Assembly: GCA_949291545.1 (NCBI GenBank)
Contig: CASEWB010000006.1
Span: 450,863 to 514,862 of the forward strand
Length of the DNA stretch: 64,000 bases
Origin: an uncultured bacterium
GTDB taxonomy: Bacteria > Elusimicrobiota > Elusimicrobia > Elusimicrobiales > Elusimicrobiaceae
Reading direction: 5' to 3'
This document shows positions 48,196 through 56,943 of this stretch, piece by piece; the stretch's first letter is position 1; the number at the start of each line of letters is the position of its first letter. The notes beneath the pieces were generated by a model. The model saw only the letters and a list, made by a program, of their open reading frames with translations, did not search any database and was not told the origin of the DNA. Position numbers and translations under genes: made by a program.

Positions 48196-49647
48196 ATGTC
48201 CTCCAGTATCGTGCTAAAAAAAGCATTTCAAAACGGCCTGCAGATTAATGGGCTTACTTTCCGTTCGCAAGAGGTGCGCCCGGGATTTGTGTTTTTTGCC
48301 CTGCAAGGGGCGAACGTGGACGGGAACCGTTTTATCCCGGATGCGTTGGCCCGCGGAGCGGTGATGGTGGTTTCGTCCGTGCCGGCCCGCCAGCCGTGCC
48401 CGGTATTATATTACCAATCCAACGATATTGACCGCGATATGGCCGACGCCGCTTATGCGTTTTACGGCCGCCCGTCCGACGCTATGAAAATGATCGGCAT
48501 CACCGGGACCAAAGGCAAAACCTCTATTGCGTATTTATTGGAGTCCATTTTAGCTTCGGCGGGGCATACGGTAGGGGCATTGGGCACGATTAATTACCGT
48601 ATCGCGGGCCGCGTGGTGAGCGCCGCGCCTAATACCACACCGGCGGCGCTGGTGTTATTTGATTTGTTGGCGCAAATGCGGCGGGAAAACTGCGACAGCG
48701 TTGTGATGGAAGTATCTTCCCACGCGCTGGAACTCCAGCGGGTGCGCCATATCTGGTATGACACAGCTGTTTTTACCAATTTGCAGCGGGATCATTTGGA
48801 CTTTCACCACACTTTTGAAAATTATTTTAAAGCCAAACACAAATTGTTTGAAAATTTAACAGATCCCCTAAACCCCAAGGCCAACCGTACTGCCGTGATT
48901 AATGTGGACGACCCGTACGGCCGGCGTTTGTTGGAAGAGTTTCGCTGGCGCGTAAACACGCTTACATTTTCGTTGGAGGCCCCGTCCGATTTACAGGCGG
49001 CCCATATTCAAGAAACGCTGGAAGGAACTTCGTTTGAAGTAAAAGGGGTTCCGATGCATATTCGGTTATTGGGGCGGCATAATGTATACAATGCTTTGGG
49101 GGCGTGTGCCGCTGCGCAGGCAAGCGGTGTTTCGCTGGAGCAGGCCGCACAGGGGTTGGCCCAGCTGCCCGGCGTGCCGGGGCGTATGGAACGCATAGAC
49201 GAAGGGCAGGATTTTTTTGCATTTGTGGATTTTGCCTATACAGACGAGTCCCTCCAACGGGCCTTTGCCACGCTGGCCCCTTTTAAAAAAGGGCGTTTGC
49301 TGGTGGTGTTTGGCTGCGGCGGCCAACGGGACCGCACCAAACGGCCGCTGATGGGAAAGACGGCTTGTTCCCATGCGGACCGGGTGTTTTTGACCAACGA
49401 CAACCCGCGCTGTGAGGACCCAAAACAGATTTTTGACGATATTTTACAAGGAATGAAAGGCTTTTCCAATTACGAAATTGTGCCGGACCGGGCGCAGGCC
49501 ATAGGCCGCGCTTTGCAGGACGCCCACCCGGGCGACATTGTGCTGGTGACGGGGAAAGGCCACGAGGAATGGCAGATTGTCGGGACGGAAAAACGTCATT
49601 TTTCTGATCAAGAAACAATCCGCAAATTTTTACGCAAGGAAAAATAA
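48196..49647 (+). CDS. murE: UDP-MurNAc-tripeptide synthetase MurE, mesoDAP-adding type
   Basis: Adds mesoDAP to UDP-MurNAc-Ala-Glu. 483 aa, three Mur-ligase domains. P-loop GITGTKGKTS (near residue 100), VMEVSSHAL, LQRDHLDFH (Mg site), and the specificity motif NDNPRCEDP, where DNPR binds mesoDAP. The usual YAHTP motif of the central-C-terminal junction reads FAYTD here, with the His that contacts nucleotide replaced by Tyr. GHEEWQ near the C terminus is normal. murD follows after 2 nt. Confidence 0.96.
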   Translation: MSSSIVLKKAFQNGLQINGLTFRSQEVRPGFVFFALQGANVDGNRFIPDALARGAVMVVSSVPARQPCPVLYYQSNDIDRDMADAAYAFYGRPSDAMKMIGITGTKGKTSIAYLLESILASAGHTVGALGTINYRIAGRVVSAAPNTTPAALVLFDLLAQMRRENCDSVVMEVSSHALELQRVRHIWYDTAVFTNLQRDHLDFHHTFENYFKAKHKLFENLTDPLNPKANRTAVINVDDPYGRRLLEEFRWRVNTLTFSLEAPSDLQAAHIQETLEGTSFEVKGVPMHIRLLGRHNVYNALGACAAAQASGVSLEQAAQGLAQLPGVPGRMERIDEGQDFFAFVDFAYTDESLQRAFATLAPFKKGRLLVVFGCGGQRDRTKRPLMGKTACSHADRVFLTNDNPRCEDPKQIFDDILQGMKGFSNYEIVPDRAQAIGRALQDAHPGDIVLVTGKGHEEWQIVGTEKRHFSDQETIRKFLRKEK

Positions 49648-49649
49648 GT

Positions 49650-51044
49650 ATGTTTAACCAAAATAAGTTAAAAGGCCTAAAAGCTTGTGTGTTGGGTTTA
49701 GGTAAAAGCGGCCGGGCGGCGGCTTCGCTGCTGGCGGCAAACGGATTTGAGGTGCTTATCAGCGAGGAATCCGCCATGTCCCACGCGGGGTCGTTTGCCT
49801 TCCCGGCGGGAGTTACGGTGGAAACCGGCGGACATACGGATAAAATTTACGAGTGTGGTTTTTGGATTAAAAGCCCGGGGATTTTCCCGCAGAATCCGGT
49901 ATTGCTGGAAGCCAAAAAACGCGGTATTCCCGTGTTTAGCGAACTGGAAGTGGCACTTGCTTTTATGCCTAAACCCGTCCGGGTATTTGCGGTGACGGGC
50001 ACCAACGGCAAAACCACTACCACGGCACTGTTGGGCGCTATTTTGCAGGAACACGCCGCGCGCGAAAACAAAGGCCGTCGCGTGCACATTTGCGGCAATA
50101 TCGGAAGCCCCGTTTCGCAATGTGTAGCTGCTGTGAAACCCGGGGACGATATTGTGATTGAAGTGTCCAGCTACCAATTAGAGGACAGCACTTATTTCCA
50201 CCCGCAGGTGGCTTGCATTTTAAACATTACACCCGATCATTTGGACCACCACGGCGGTATGAAAGGATACATTAAAGCCAAAGCCAAAGTGTTTAAAAAC
50301 CAGCGGGAAAACGATGTGCTGGTCGTAAACGGGGCGGACGCCGTGTGTGCCCAATTGGTGGAAAAGGCCAAAAGCCGGGTGTTGGCGTTTTCCACACACC
50401 CCAAGCACTTGCTGAAGACGGACGTGTTTTTTGACGGAGACGAATTGATTTTTAGCGAAGGGCACCAAATCCGCCCCCCGCAGTTAAAGGGCATCCATAA
50501 TATCGAAAACGCTATGGCGGCTGCTTTGATGGCGCTTTCCAGCGGGGTGGATGCGGCGGCCATCCAGGACGCTTTTTCCCGCTTTGAGGCAATGGAACAC
50601 CGCATTGAACAATTTGCGTATCACCGCGGGGTAACATATGTGAATGATTCCAAAGCGACCAATTTGGATTCCACCATTACCGCGCTAAAAAGCTTTGAAA
50701 AAAGCAAAAACCTGTGGCTTATTTTAGGCGGGCGTGACAAAGGCGCCTCGTACGAAGTGCTTATCCCGTATTTAAAGGACTATTGCAAGCGGATACTGAC
50801 CATTGGCGAAGCTATGGACAAAATAGAAGCCGAACTGCACGGCGCGGTAGATTTGGTGCGCTGTGGGACGTTGGAACAAGCCGTTAAGACGGCTATGGAC
50901 GGAGCCACCCGCGGAGAGGTGGTGTTGTTGTCGCCAGCGTGTTCCAGCTTTGACCAGTTTAAAGATTTTGAACACCGCGGCAAAATTTTTAAGCAATTGG
51001 TCAACGCGCGTATTTTTAAAGAACGTATGGACGGAGATAAATAA
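49650..51044 (+). CDS. murD: UDP-MurNAc-L-Ala--D-Glu ligase
   Basis: Adds D-Glu to UDP-MurNAc-Ala. 464 aa: N-terminal Rossmann domain (CVLGLGKSGRAAASLLAANGF), P-loop AVTGTNGKTTTTALLG, VIEVSSYQLE, LNITPDHLDHHG, and the C-terminal NDSKATNLDSTITAL and LILGGRDKGA, all standard. Cotranscribed with murE, which acts after it, and ends at a strong terminator. Confidence 0.96.
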   Translation: MFNQNKLKGLKACVLGLGKSGRAAASLLAANGFEVLISEESAMSHAGSFAFPAGVTVETGGHTDKIYECGFWIKSPGIFPQNPVLLEAKKRGIPVFSELEVALAFMPKPVRVFAVTGTNGKTTTTALLGAILQEHAARENKGRRVHICGNIGSPVSQCVAAVKPGDDIVIEVSSYQLEDSTYFHPQVACILNITPDHLDHHGGMKGYIKAKAKVFKNQRENDVLVVNGADAVCAQLVEKAKSRVLAFSTHPKHLLKTDVFFDGDELIFSEGHQIRPPQLKGIHNIENAMAAALMALSSGVDAAAIQDAFSRFEAMEHRIEQFAYHRGVTYVNDSKATNLDSTITALKSFEKSKNLWLILGGRDKGASYEVLIPYLKDYCKRILTIGEAMDKIEAELHGAVDLVRCGTLEQAVKTAMDGATRGEVVLLSPACSSFDQFKDFEHRGKIFKQLVNARIFKERMDGDK

Positions 51045-51058
51045 ACAGCCGGATATTT

Positions 51059-51087
51059 AAAAAGCCCCGCTTTGGCGGGGCTTTTTT
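51059..51087 (+). terminator. Intrinsic terminator of murE-murD
   Basis: GCCCCGC (51064-51070), TTTG loop, GCGGGGC (51075-51081), six T residues. Confidence 0.92.
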
Positions 51088-51112
51088 GTGGGGAGATTTT
51101 TGCTAAGGGCAG

Positions 51113-51141
51113 TAAAAAACCTCCGGCAAAACCGGAGGTTT
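51113..51141 (-). terminator. Intrinsic terminator of the dapA-asd-dapB-murC operon
   Basis: AAACCTCCGG (51117-51126) and CCGGAGGTTT (51132-51141) with loop CAAAA; on the minus strand the stem is followed by TTTTTTAC. Confidence 0.9.
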
Positions 51142-51154
51142 ACGTTGCACAAAA

Positions 51155-52570
51155 CTATTTGGTGTAGTGCAAGCAACAGTTGCCCAACATACAGTTTTTG
51201 CAGCCGGAAACGGCTTGGCGTTCTTTGAGCGAAGCCAGCAATTTGCGGGCAAAATCCGTCAGGGTCGGGTCGCGCGCGCCCAACACCAAGAGAATATCCC
51301 CGGGCTGAGCGGCGCCGGCCATTTCGGCCAAGATGCGTTCGCGGCAGTCGTCGTAGCTGACGTTGACGCCGCGGGCTTTTAGCCCTTCATACACAGTGCG
51401 GCAGGATACCCCTTGCGGAATGGTTCCGCCCGGATAATATACTTCCGTCAGCCACAGGTGGTCCTGCGGCCCGATGTGCTTAGCGAAGCTTTCCACAAAT
51501 TCCGGCGCCAAGAGTTTAATAGACGTAAACGCGTGCGGTTGGTAGAAGGCCAGCACCCGTTTGCCGCGCAAGTGGGCGGCGGCAATGGTGGCGCCCAGTT
51601 TATGGGGGTTGTGGGCAAAGTCGTCAATCACTTCAATTTTGTCGTAACTGCCCACACTGGCAAAGCGCCGGGCAATGCCTTGGAATTTGTTTAAGGCTTT
51701 GGCGCAGGTTTCCAAATCCACGCCCATTTGCAGGGCCGCCGCTACGGCTGCTACGGCATTGGCCACATTGTGCAGCCCCGGCACATGCAGGCGGAAAGGC
51801 TGGCCTTGGATAATGAAATCCGACCCGAATCCGTCCACTTTAATTTCGGTCGGGTGTACGTCCCCCAGCGAAAGGCCGAAGGTTTTCGCTTCCGGCGCAA
51901 TCTGGCGCAAGTTTTCTTCTTCAGCATTGACGATGGCCGTTTTGCAGTGGGAAATAAATTCTTTAAAGTATCCTTGCAAGATAGCAATTTCTTTATGGTC
52001 TTTCTGCAAGTTTAAGCATAGGCCTAAATGCGGGTGGTATTTGACGATGGAACCGTCGCTTTCGTCGGCTTCAATTACCAAAATATCGGAGTCGCCTTTG
52101 TAGACGTTTCCAAACACGCCTTGTTCCTTTTGTAAAGACAAAATGGCCGCCCCCGTAATGACAGACGGGCTCAGCCCGGCAAACGCCAAAATGTCGTATA
52201 CCATAGCCGTGGTGGTGCTTTTGCCGCTCGTGCCGGATACGGCAATCGTGCGGTGTGCGGCCACATGTTTGGCTAGCAGTTCCGAGCGGTGCATAGTGGG
52301 AATGCCCAGCGCTTTGGCTTTTACCAGTTCGGGGTTGTCTTCTTCGATGGCGGAGGACAAAATAACCAGTTCGGTGTCTTTGGTCAGGCCGCTTCCGTCC
52401 TGCGGGAAAAGTTCCACCCCTAATTTTTTGAGGTATCCCCACAGGGCCATATCGGTATACCCTTTGCTGATTAAGCGGTCGGACCCGGTTACCCGGTCCC
52501 CGCCCATAGCGTGCAGCTGCGCCAGGGCGCTCATGCCCACGCCTCCAATGCCTACAAAGTGAATTTTCAT
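51155..52570 (-). CDS. murC: UDP-N-acetylmuramate--L-alanine ligase
   Basis: First Mur ligase, adding L-Ala. 471 aa: GIGGVGMSALAQLH (residues 7-20), P-loop VSGTSGKSTTTAMVYDIL, VIEADESDGS, AHNPHKLGATIAAA and HAFTSIKLL match MurC. The C terminus has an extra Cys-rich tail (SGCKNCMLGNCCLHYTK) with five Cys, which could bind metal and is not usual. Its ATG overlaps the dapB stop (ATGA). Last gene of the operon. Confidence 0.96.
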   Translation of the reverse strand: MKIHFVGIGGVGMSALAQLHAMGGDRVTGSDRLISKGYTDMALWGYLKKLGVELFPQDGSGLTKDTELVILSSAIEEDNPELVKAKALGIPTMHRSELLAKHVAAHRTIAVSGTSGKSTTTAMVYDILAFAGLSPSVITGAAILSLQKEQGVFGNVYKGDSDILVIEADESDGSIVKYHPHLGLCLNLQKDHKEIAILQGYFKEFISHCKTAIVNAEEENLRQIAPEAKTFGLSLGDVHPTEIKVDGFGSDFIIQGQPFRLHVPGLHNVANAVAAVAAALQMGVDLETCAKALNKFQGIARRFASVGSYDKIEVIDDFAHNPHKLGATIAAAHLRGKRVLAFYQPHAFTSIKLLAPEFVESFAKHIGPQDHLWLTEVYYPGGTIPQGVSCRTVYEGLKARGVNVSYDDCRERILAEMAGAAQPGDILLVLGARDPTLTDFARKLLASLKERQAVSGCKNCMLGNCCLHYTK

Positions 52571-53241
52571 TTTTTCTTTTCCTTCAATTTAAATTTTGCG
52601 TAGTCCGACATGGTGTAAAAACCGCTCTCGCGCTTCATTAGCCACAGGGCGATATGGATGGCCGAGTCCGCAAATAAATCGCGGTTTTTGGCTTCGTGCG
52701 TGAGGGTAATTTCATCAAAGGAAGATGCAAAAGACGCCGTGTGCGTACCTACCACCTCGCCGGTGCGTTCGTAAGTCACGTCGCCGTAGGACAGGGCCAT
52801 TACGTCCGCCAATTTTTTGGCGGTTCCGCTGGGGGCGTCCTTTTTATGCACATGGTGAATTTCGTGCAGTTTGGAGCAGTAGCCGGCGTACATTTGCGCC
52901 GCCTGACGCACCAGTTCCGTAAAAAAATACACGCTTAAACTGACGTTAGGCGCGTAAAAAACGGGGATTTTTTCTTCCTCCTGCATTTGGAATAAAAAAG
53001 TTTCCGGCAGGTTGGTAGTGCCGGTTAAAAAAGGCCGGCGGTGTTTGCGCGCGATGGAAAACGCTTCCTGCGCGCCTTGCGGGGTGGAAAAATCGATTAC
53101 GACGTCAAAATCGCCCACGACGGGTTGCGCCCCGTCGCGCTTAATGGAAACTTCCAGCCCTAGTTCCGGGTGGGTTTCTATCAGGCGGGCAATGGCTTTG
53201 CCCATTTTTCCTTCAGCGCCGTTGATAAAAACTTTTTTCAT
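52567..53241 (-). CDS. dapB: 4-hydroxy-tetrahydrodipicolinate reductase, short form
   Basis: Second committed step to DAP and lysine. 224 aa, shorter than the usual 240-270. Nucleotide-binding GAEGKMGKAI at residues 4-13, FLTGTTNLP, and the substrate motif EIHHVHKKDAPSGTAKKLA carrying the catalytic His and Lys. The following domain is trimmed. ATGA overlaps with both asd and murC indicate tight coupling. Confidence 0.95.
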   Translation of the reverse strand: MKKVFINGAEGKMGKAIARLIETHPELGLEVSIKRDGAQPVVGDFDVVIDFSTPQGAQEAFSIARKHRRPFLTGTTNLPETFLFQMQEEEKIPVFYAPNVSLSVYFFTELVRQAAQMYAGYCSKLHEIHHVHKKDAPSGTAKKLADVMALSYGDVTYERTGEVVGTHTASFASSFDEITLTHEAKNRDLFADSAIHIALWLMKRESGFYTMSDYAKFKLKEKKK

Positions 53242-54116
53242 ACAAATTTCTCCAGCAGCAGTTCCACAATCTGCCGGCCGTTCATAGCCGCGCCTTTGAG
53301 CAGGTTGTCAAACGTTACAAAGTAGTGAATGATGTTCAGCTCTTCCACGTCGCGGCGCAGACGGCAGATAAAGGTGTCTTCCAAACCGCTGACTTCTTTG
53401 GGCGTGACGACTTTTTCGCTGTATACCAAATTGGGAAAAGCGTTCCATAATTTTTTGACTTGGTCCAAATCAAAATTTTCTTTTGCTTTCAGCGTTACCC
53501 CCAGGGAGTGGGAATTTTCCACCGCTACGCGCACCGTATGGCAGTAGACTTTAATGTCCGGCAATTCCATAATTTTGCGCGTTTCGTACAAGCCTTTTAA
53601 TTCTTCGCTGGTGTGGCCGTTGGGCTGAATGGAGCCAATAAGCGGCACGCAGTTGTTTTCGTAATACGAACCGGGGGTGTGGAAATCGTCCAGCAGTTTT
53701 TTGCCGCCGCCGCTGATAGCCTGGTAGGAGCAGAAAAAGGCTTCCGTAAAATGATAATGCGGCGCCAACGGCGCAAGGCTCATGACCAGGCCCGTCGTAG
53801 TGCAGTTGGGGCTGGCAATCAGGTGCGTATCGGCGGTGATGGCGTGGGGGTTTATTTCCGGAATGACAAGCGGTACGCCCGGCGTCATACGGAATTCGGA
53901 GGACATATCCACCGTAAATTTTACCCGGTCCTTGATTTTGGGCGCCAGTTCCGCGCTGACGGGGTTATCCGTACACAAAACGGCAATGTCGAGCGGGGTG
54001 ATTTCGTCGTTGCGGCCAAATGTTTTTACTTCAAAAGGCGTATTAATTTTTTTTAGTTCGGCCAGCATATTTTGGCCAACCATACCGTTAATGCCAATAA
54101 TCCCTACGGTTTTCAT
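53238..54116 (-). CDS. asd: Aspartate-semialdehyde dehydrogenase
   Basis: Makes aspartate semialdehyde, the substrate of DapA. 292 aa. N-terminal GINGMVGQNMLAEL NADP site and the catalytic Cys in IASPNCTTTGLV; the later VRVAVENSHSLGV segment carries substrate residues near the C-terminal half. It is short for the family (usual 330-370). It lies 9 nt after dapA and overlaps dapB by ATGA. Confidence 0.93.
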   Translation of the reverse strand: MKTVGIIGINGMVGQNMLAELKKINTPFEVKTFGRNDEITPLDIAVLCTDNPVSAELAPKIKDRVKFTVDMSSEFRMTPGVPLVIPEINPHAITADTHLIASPNCTTTGLVMSLAPLAPHYHFTEAFFCSYQAISGGGKKLLDDFHTPGSYYENNCVPLIGSIQPNGHTSEELKGLYETRKIMELPDIKVYCHTVRVAVENSHSLGVTLKAKENFDLDQVKKLWNAFPNLVYSEKVVTPKEVSGLEDTFICRLRRDVEELNIIHYFVTFDNLLKGAAMNGRQIVELLLEKFV

Positions 54117-54125
54117 GTGTACTCC

Positions 54126-55013
54126 TTAATGGATAAATAAAGATTTGTCCGCCGTTTGCAGCAAGGCGTCTATTTTTTGTTTATTTTCAGCAGATATTTT
54201 GCCTAACGGCAAGCGTACGGTTTCCCCGCCAAATCCAATTTTGGACATCATGTATTTTACACAGGTGGGGTTAGTTTCCAGATAACAGGCTTTAATCAGC
54301 GGATAGGCCTTGGCAAACAAATCGAACGACTGTTTGGTTTTGCCTTGTGCAAACAATTTGTAAATTTGTACAAAAGCCGGCGCCAATACATTGGCGGCCG
54401 CGCTGATAATGCCCGAAGCATTTAGCGCCAGGTATTGGGGGAACAAGTCGTCGTTTCCGCAGAGGTAGCTCAGGCGGTCTGCATATTTGACGGCCGTATC
54501 CGTAACGTGCGCCATATCATAGTCCGATTCTTTAATCCCTGCCAATTGCGGCACTTCGTTTACCAACCGGTCCAACACGGCCGCCGGCACTTTTAAACCG
54601 GTCCGCCCCGGGATATGGTACATAATCACCGGTGTACCCAGTGCGGCTACTTGGCGGTAGTGTTCCACCAAGCCGTCCGGGTTGGGTTTGTTGTAATAAG
54701 GGGTAACCACCAATACGCCGTCCGGGCCGAAAGCTTGGGCGGCGCGGGTGTTTTCCAGCGTGGTGGCGGTGGCATTGGTGCCGGTGCCGATAATGACTTT
54801 CACGCGGTTGCGGATTTTGTTCATGCAAAATTTTAAAATTTCTTGTTTTTCTTCGGCCGATAAAGTGGCGGCTTCGGCCGTGGTGCCCAACAGCACCAGT
54901 CCGTTTACGCCAGCGGCAATTTGCGCTTGAAGCAGCTTTTCCAGGGCCACATAGTCCACGGTGCCGGAGGGGCACATGGGCGTGGCTAAAGCAGTAAATA
55001 CTCCTTGAAACAT
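54126..55013 (-). CDS. dapA: 4-hydroxy-tetrahydrodipicolinate synthase
   Basis: Condenses pyruvate with aspartate semialdehyde. 295 aa from ATG 55013, supported by GGAGG 5 nt upstream; the upstream in-frame part runs through the leader. TIM barrel with GTTAEAATLSAEEK, VVTPYYNKPNPDG, MYHIPGRTG (Tyr) and the Schiff-base Lys in LAGIKESDYD. First gene of the dapA-asd-dapB-murC operon. Confidence 0.96.
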   Translation of the reverse strand: MFQGVFTALATPMCPSGTVDYVALEKLLQAQIAAGVNGLVLLGTTAEAATLSAEEKQEILKFCMNKIRNRVKVIIGTGTNATATTLENTRAAQAFGPDGVLVVTPYYNKPNPDGLVEHYRQVAALGTPVIMYHIPGRTGLKVPAAVLDRLVNEVPQLAGIKESDYDMAHVTDTAVKYADRLSYLCGNDDLFPQYLALNASGIISAAANVLAPAFVQIYKLFAQGKTKQSFDLFAKAYPLIKACYLETNPTCVKYMMSKIGFGGETVRLPLGKISAENKQKIDALLQTADKSLFIH

Positions 55014-55089
55014 AAGTCCTCCCCTTGGGTTTTCCGGCGGTGGCGCATGGGGAGTTTGGCCCTGTGACGCACAACCGTCCATAGCCCAT

Positions 55090-55114
55090 ATTCTACCAAT
55101 TTAATTTGTATAAT
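55090..55114. promoter_or_regulatory. Divergent promoters of dapA and sppA
   Basis: Minus strand: TG-G-TAGAAT (55098-55090), extended -10 for dapA, within AAATTGGTAGAAT that also occurs before the S33 hydrolase. Plus strand: TATAAT (55109-55114) for sppA. No convincing -35 on either side. Confidence 0.55.
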
Positions 55115-55144
55115 TAAGTAACAATTTTAAACTTGAGGTTTGTT

Positions 55145-56266
55145 ATGGCTGAAAACGAAAAAAAGGATATTCCTTCCCAAACGGATTCTTCTTTGCCGAA
55201 AGATCAGTGGGAGAAAAAATTATTGGAAAATGAAAAGGCGGCGTTGCTCCCTCCCGCCGAAGAAAAACCCCAGCAGAAAAAAACATTCAAAAAACCTGCT
55301 GCCTCGGCGGTATGGGCGTTTTTGTTGCTATTGACGTTTAGCGTGTCGGCGCTGTGCGGTATTTATCTGACGGTGCGCCCCGTACCGTCTTGCAAACCTG
55401 CCCCCAAAGCGGATACCGACGAAATGCTGGCGGCCTTTTCTACTAAAAAGAATCAAAAAGAGGGCGTGGCGTGGATTAAAATCCGCGGGGTGATTGCGCA
55501 AGATAACAACACGTCGCCTTTTTCCCGCCCGTCGGGCGCTTCCGTGATTGCCAAAAAAATCCGGGAAGCAGGCGAAGACAAAAACGTAAAAGCCATTGTG
55601 TTGGACATCAATTCCCCCGGCGGGACGGTGGCTTCCGTGCAGAATATTTACAGCGAAATTCAGCGCGCAAAGAAAAATAAAAAAGTGGTGGCCTTGTTCC
55701 GCGATGTAGCTGCAAGCGGCGGTTTTTATGTGGCCATGGCGGCGGACAAAATCGTGGCGGAACCCGGCACAATTACCGGTTCTGTGGGCGTAATTATGCA
55801 AACGGGCAATGTGGAAGGCCTGTTTGAAAAAATCGGGGTAAAAGTGATGCCGATTACCTCTGGGAAATATAAAGATATGGGGTCGGCTTACCGCCCAATG
55901 ACGGATGCGGAAAAAGCTATTTTGCAGGATATGGTAGACGACACCTATGGGCAATTTTTGGCCGCGGTAAAAGCCGGCAGACCCAATGTAAAACCCGAAG
56001 ATATGACCGAATACACCGACGGGCGTATTTTTACCGGGCAGCGCGCGTTTAACCTGGGCTTTATTGACAAGCTGGGCGGCGAAGAGGAAGCCCTCCAGCT
56101 GGCCGGAGAATTGGCCGGATTGAAAGACCCGCAAATTATCAACCAGCGCCCGGAAAGCCTGCGGGAGTTGATTTTTTCGTTTGGGCCGTCCGCCGAGAGC
56201 AAAACATTGGTGCAGCAGCTCCAAACGTTGGCTACCCCCAGCGTAGCGTATTTGTGGGTGCATTAA
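55145..56266 (+). CDS. sppA: Signal peptide peptidase SppA (S49), 36K type
   Basis: Membrane peptidase that digests leftover signal peptides. 373 aa from ATG 55145 (TGAGGT 5 nt upstream; the earlier TTG lies in that ribosome site). A cytoplasmic charged N-terminal tail of about 50 residues precedes one membrane helix (residues about 55-75). Catalytic Ser in DVAASGGFYVAMAADKI and Lys in TSGKYKDMGS fit the Ser/Lys dyad. INSPGGTVASVQNI is the usual nearby motif. The small membrane protein gene follows after 1 nt. Confidence 0.94.
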   Translation: MAENEKKDIPSQTDSSLPKDQWEKKLLENEKAALLPPAEEKPQQKKTFKKPAASAVWAFLLLLTFSVSALCGIYLTVRPVPSCKPAPKADTDEMLAAFSTKKNQKEGVAWIKIRGVIAQDNNTSPFSRPSGASVIAKKIREAGEDKNVKAIVLDINSPGGTVASVQNIYSEIQRAKKNKKVVALFRDVAASGGFYVAMAADKIVAEPGTITGSVGVIMQTGNVEGLFEKIGVKVMPITSGKYKDMGSAYRPMTDAEKAILQDMVDDTYGQFLAAVKAGRPNVKPEDMTEYTDGRIFTGQRAFNLGFIDKLGGEEEALQLAGELAGLKDPQIINQRPESLRELIFSFGPSAESKTLVQQLQTLATPSVAYLWVH

Positions 56267-56267
56267 T

Positions 56268-56831
56268 ATGAATTTGTTAAAAGCCTATTTCCAGTATATG
56301 GAGAACCCCGCCTCGACCCTAAAAGCTGTGGTGGGGGAAAAATCTTTCTCCCGCGCGTGCGCCGGTTATTTGGCGGCGGCGTTAAGCTGGGTGTTGTTTT
56401 TTAACATAGGGGACGGCTTGTCGGCGGCGGCGTTGCTTGCCAAGTGGGCGGTGCTGTTTGCGGCAGGCCTGACGGCTGGATATTTGCTGGCGGCCGTATG
56501 CGGGCTGTACTTGGATTTTGCCCGGGTGAAAGCCTCCCCTGCCGAAGTGTTTGGGCTAGTGGGAACAGCCGGATTTATCAACGGATTGTTGATTGCAATG
56601 GCCCTTATCTCTGCGGCGTGGCCGGCGGCCCGGCTGGGGGCTTTGGCCCCTGTTGCCGTGTTGCTGGTGTGGGGATTAAAATTAGGGTATTTAACCCGCG
56701 GCTTGATGCGGTTGTATGATATCCCCGCCGCTAAAGCGTTGGGTGCGTGGCTGGTAACCTTGGTCCCGGCGGCAGCGGTGGTGCTGTTGGGGGGGATATT
56801 TTTGGTATGGGGGATAGCCTTGTTGTTTTAG
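56268..56831 (+). CDS. Small polytopic membrane protein, Yip1-like
   Basis: 187 aa, very hydrophobic, about five membrane segments separated by short loops (for example ALLAKWAVLFAAGLTAGYLLAAVCGLYL and VWGLKLGYLTRGLMRLYDIPAAKALGA). The topology resembles Yip1/YIPF-domain bacterial proteins; I do not recognise a function. It starts 1 nt after sppA, so both are expressed together, and ends at a terminator. Confidence 0.6.
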   Translation: MNLLKAYFQYMENPASTLKAVVGEKSFSRACAGYLAAALSWVLFFNIGDGLSAAALLAKWAVLFAAGLTAGYLLAAVCGLYLDFARVKASPAEVFGLVGTAGFINGLLIAMALISAAWPAARLGALAPVAVLLVWGLKLGYLTRGLMRLYDIPAAKALGAWLVTLVPAAAVVLLGGIFLVWGIALLF

Positions 56832-56847
56832 CCCCTGAATTTTTGTT

Positions 56848-56870
56848 ACCCCGCTTCGGCGGGGTTTTTT
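56848..56870 (+). terminator. Intrinsic terminator of sppA operon
   Basis: ACCCCGC (56848-56854), TTCG loop, GCGGGGT (56859-56865), T-run. Confidence 0.92.
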
Positions 56871-56907
56871 ATAAGGAATGCCTGTATGTACAAAATAAGG
56901 CAGATTA

Positions 56908-56933
56908 TGTTAAAATATACCTACCGGTAGGTA
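56908..56933 (+). promoter_or_regulatory. Promoter and operator of the tetR-efflux operon
   Basis: Extended -10 TG-T-TAAAAT (56908-56916) is followed after one base by the perfect 16-bp palindrome TACCTACCGGTAGGTA (56918-56933), which would cover the transcription start. This is a classic autorepression arrangement for the TetR-family gene starting at 56944. Confidence 0.75.
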
Positions 56934-56943
56934 AAGAGGCCTT

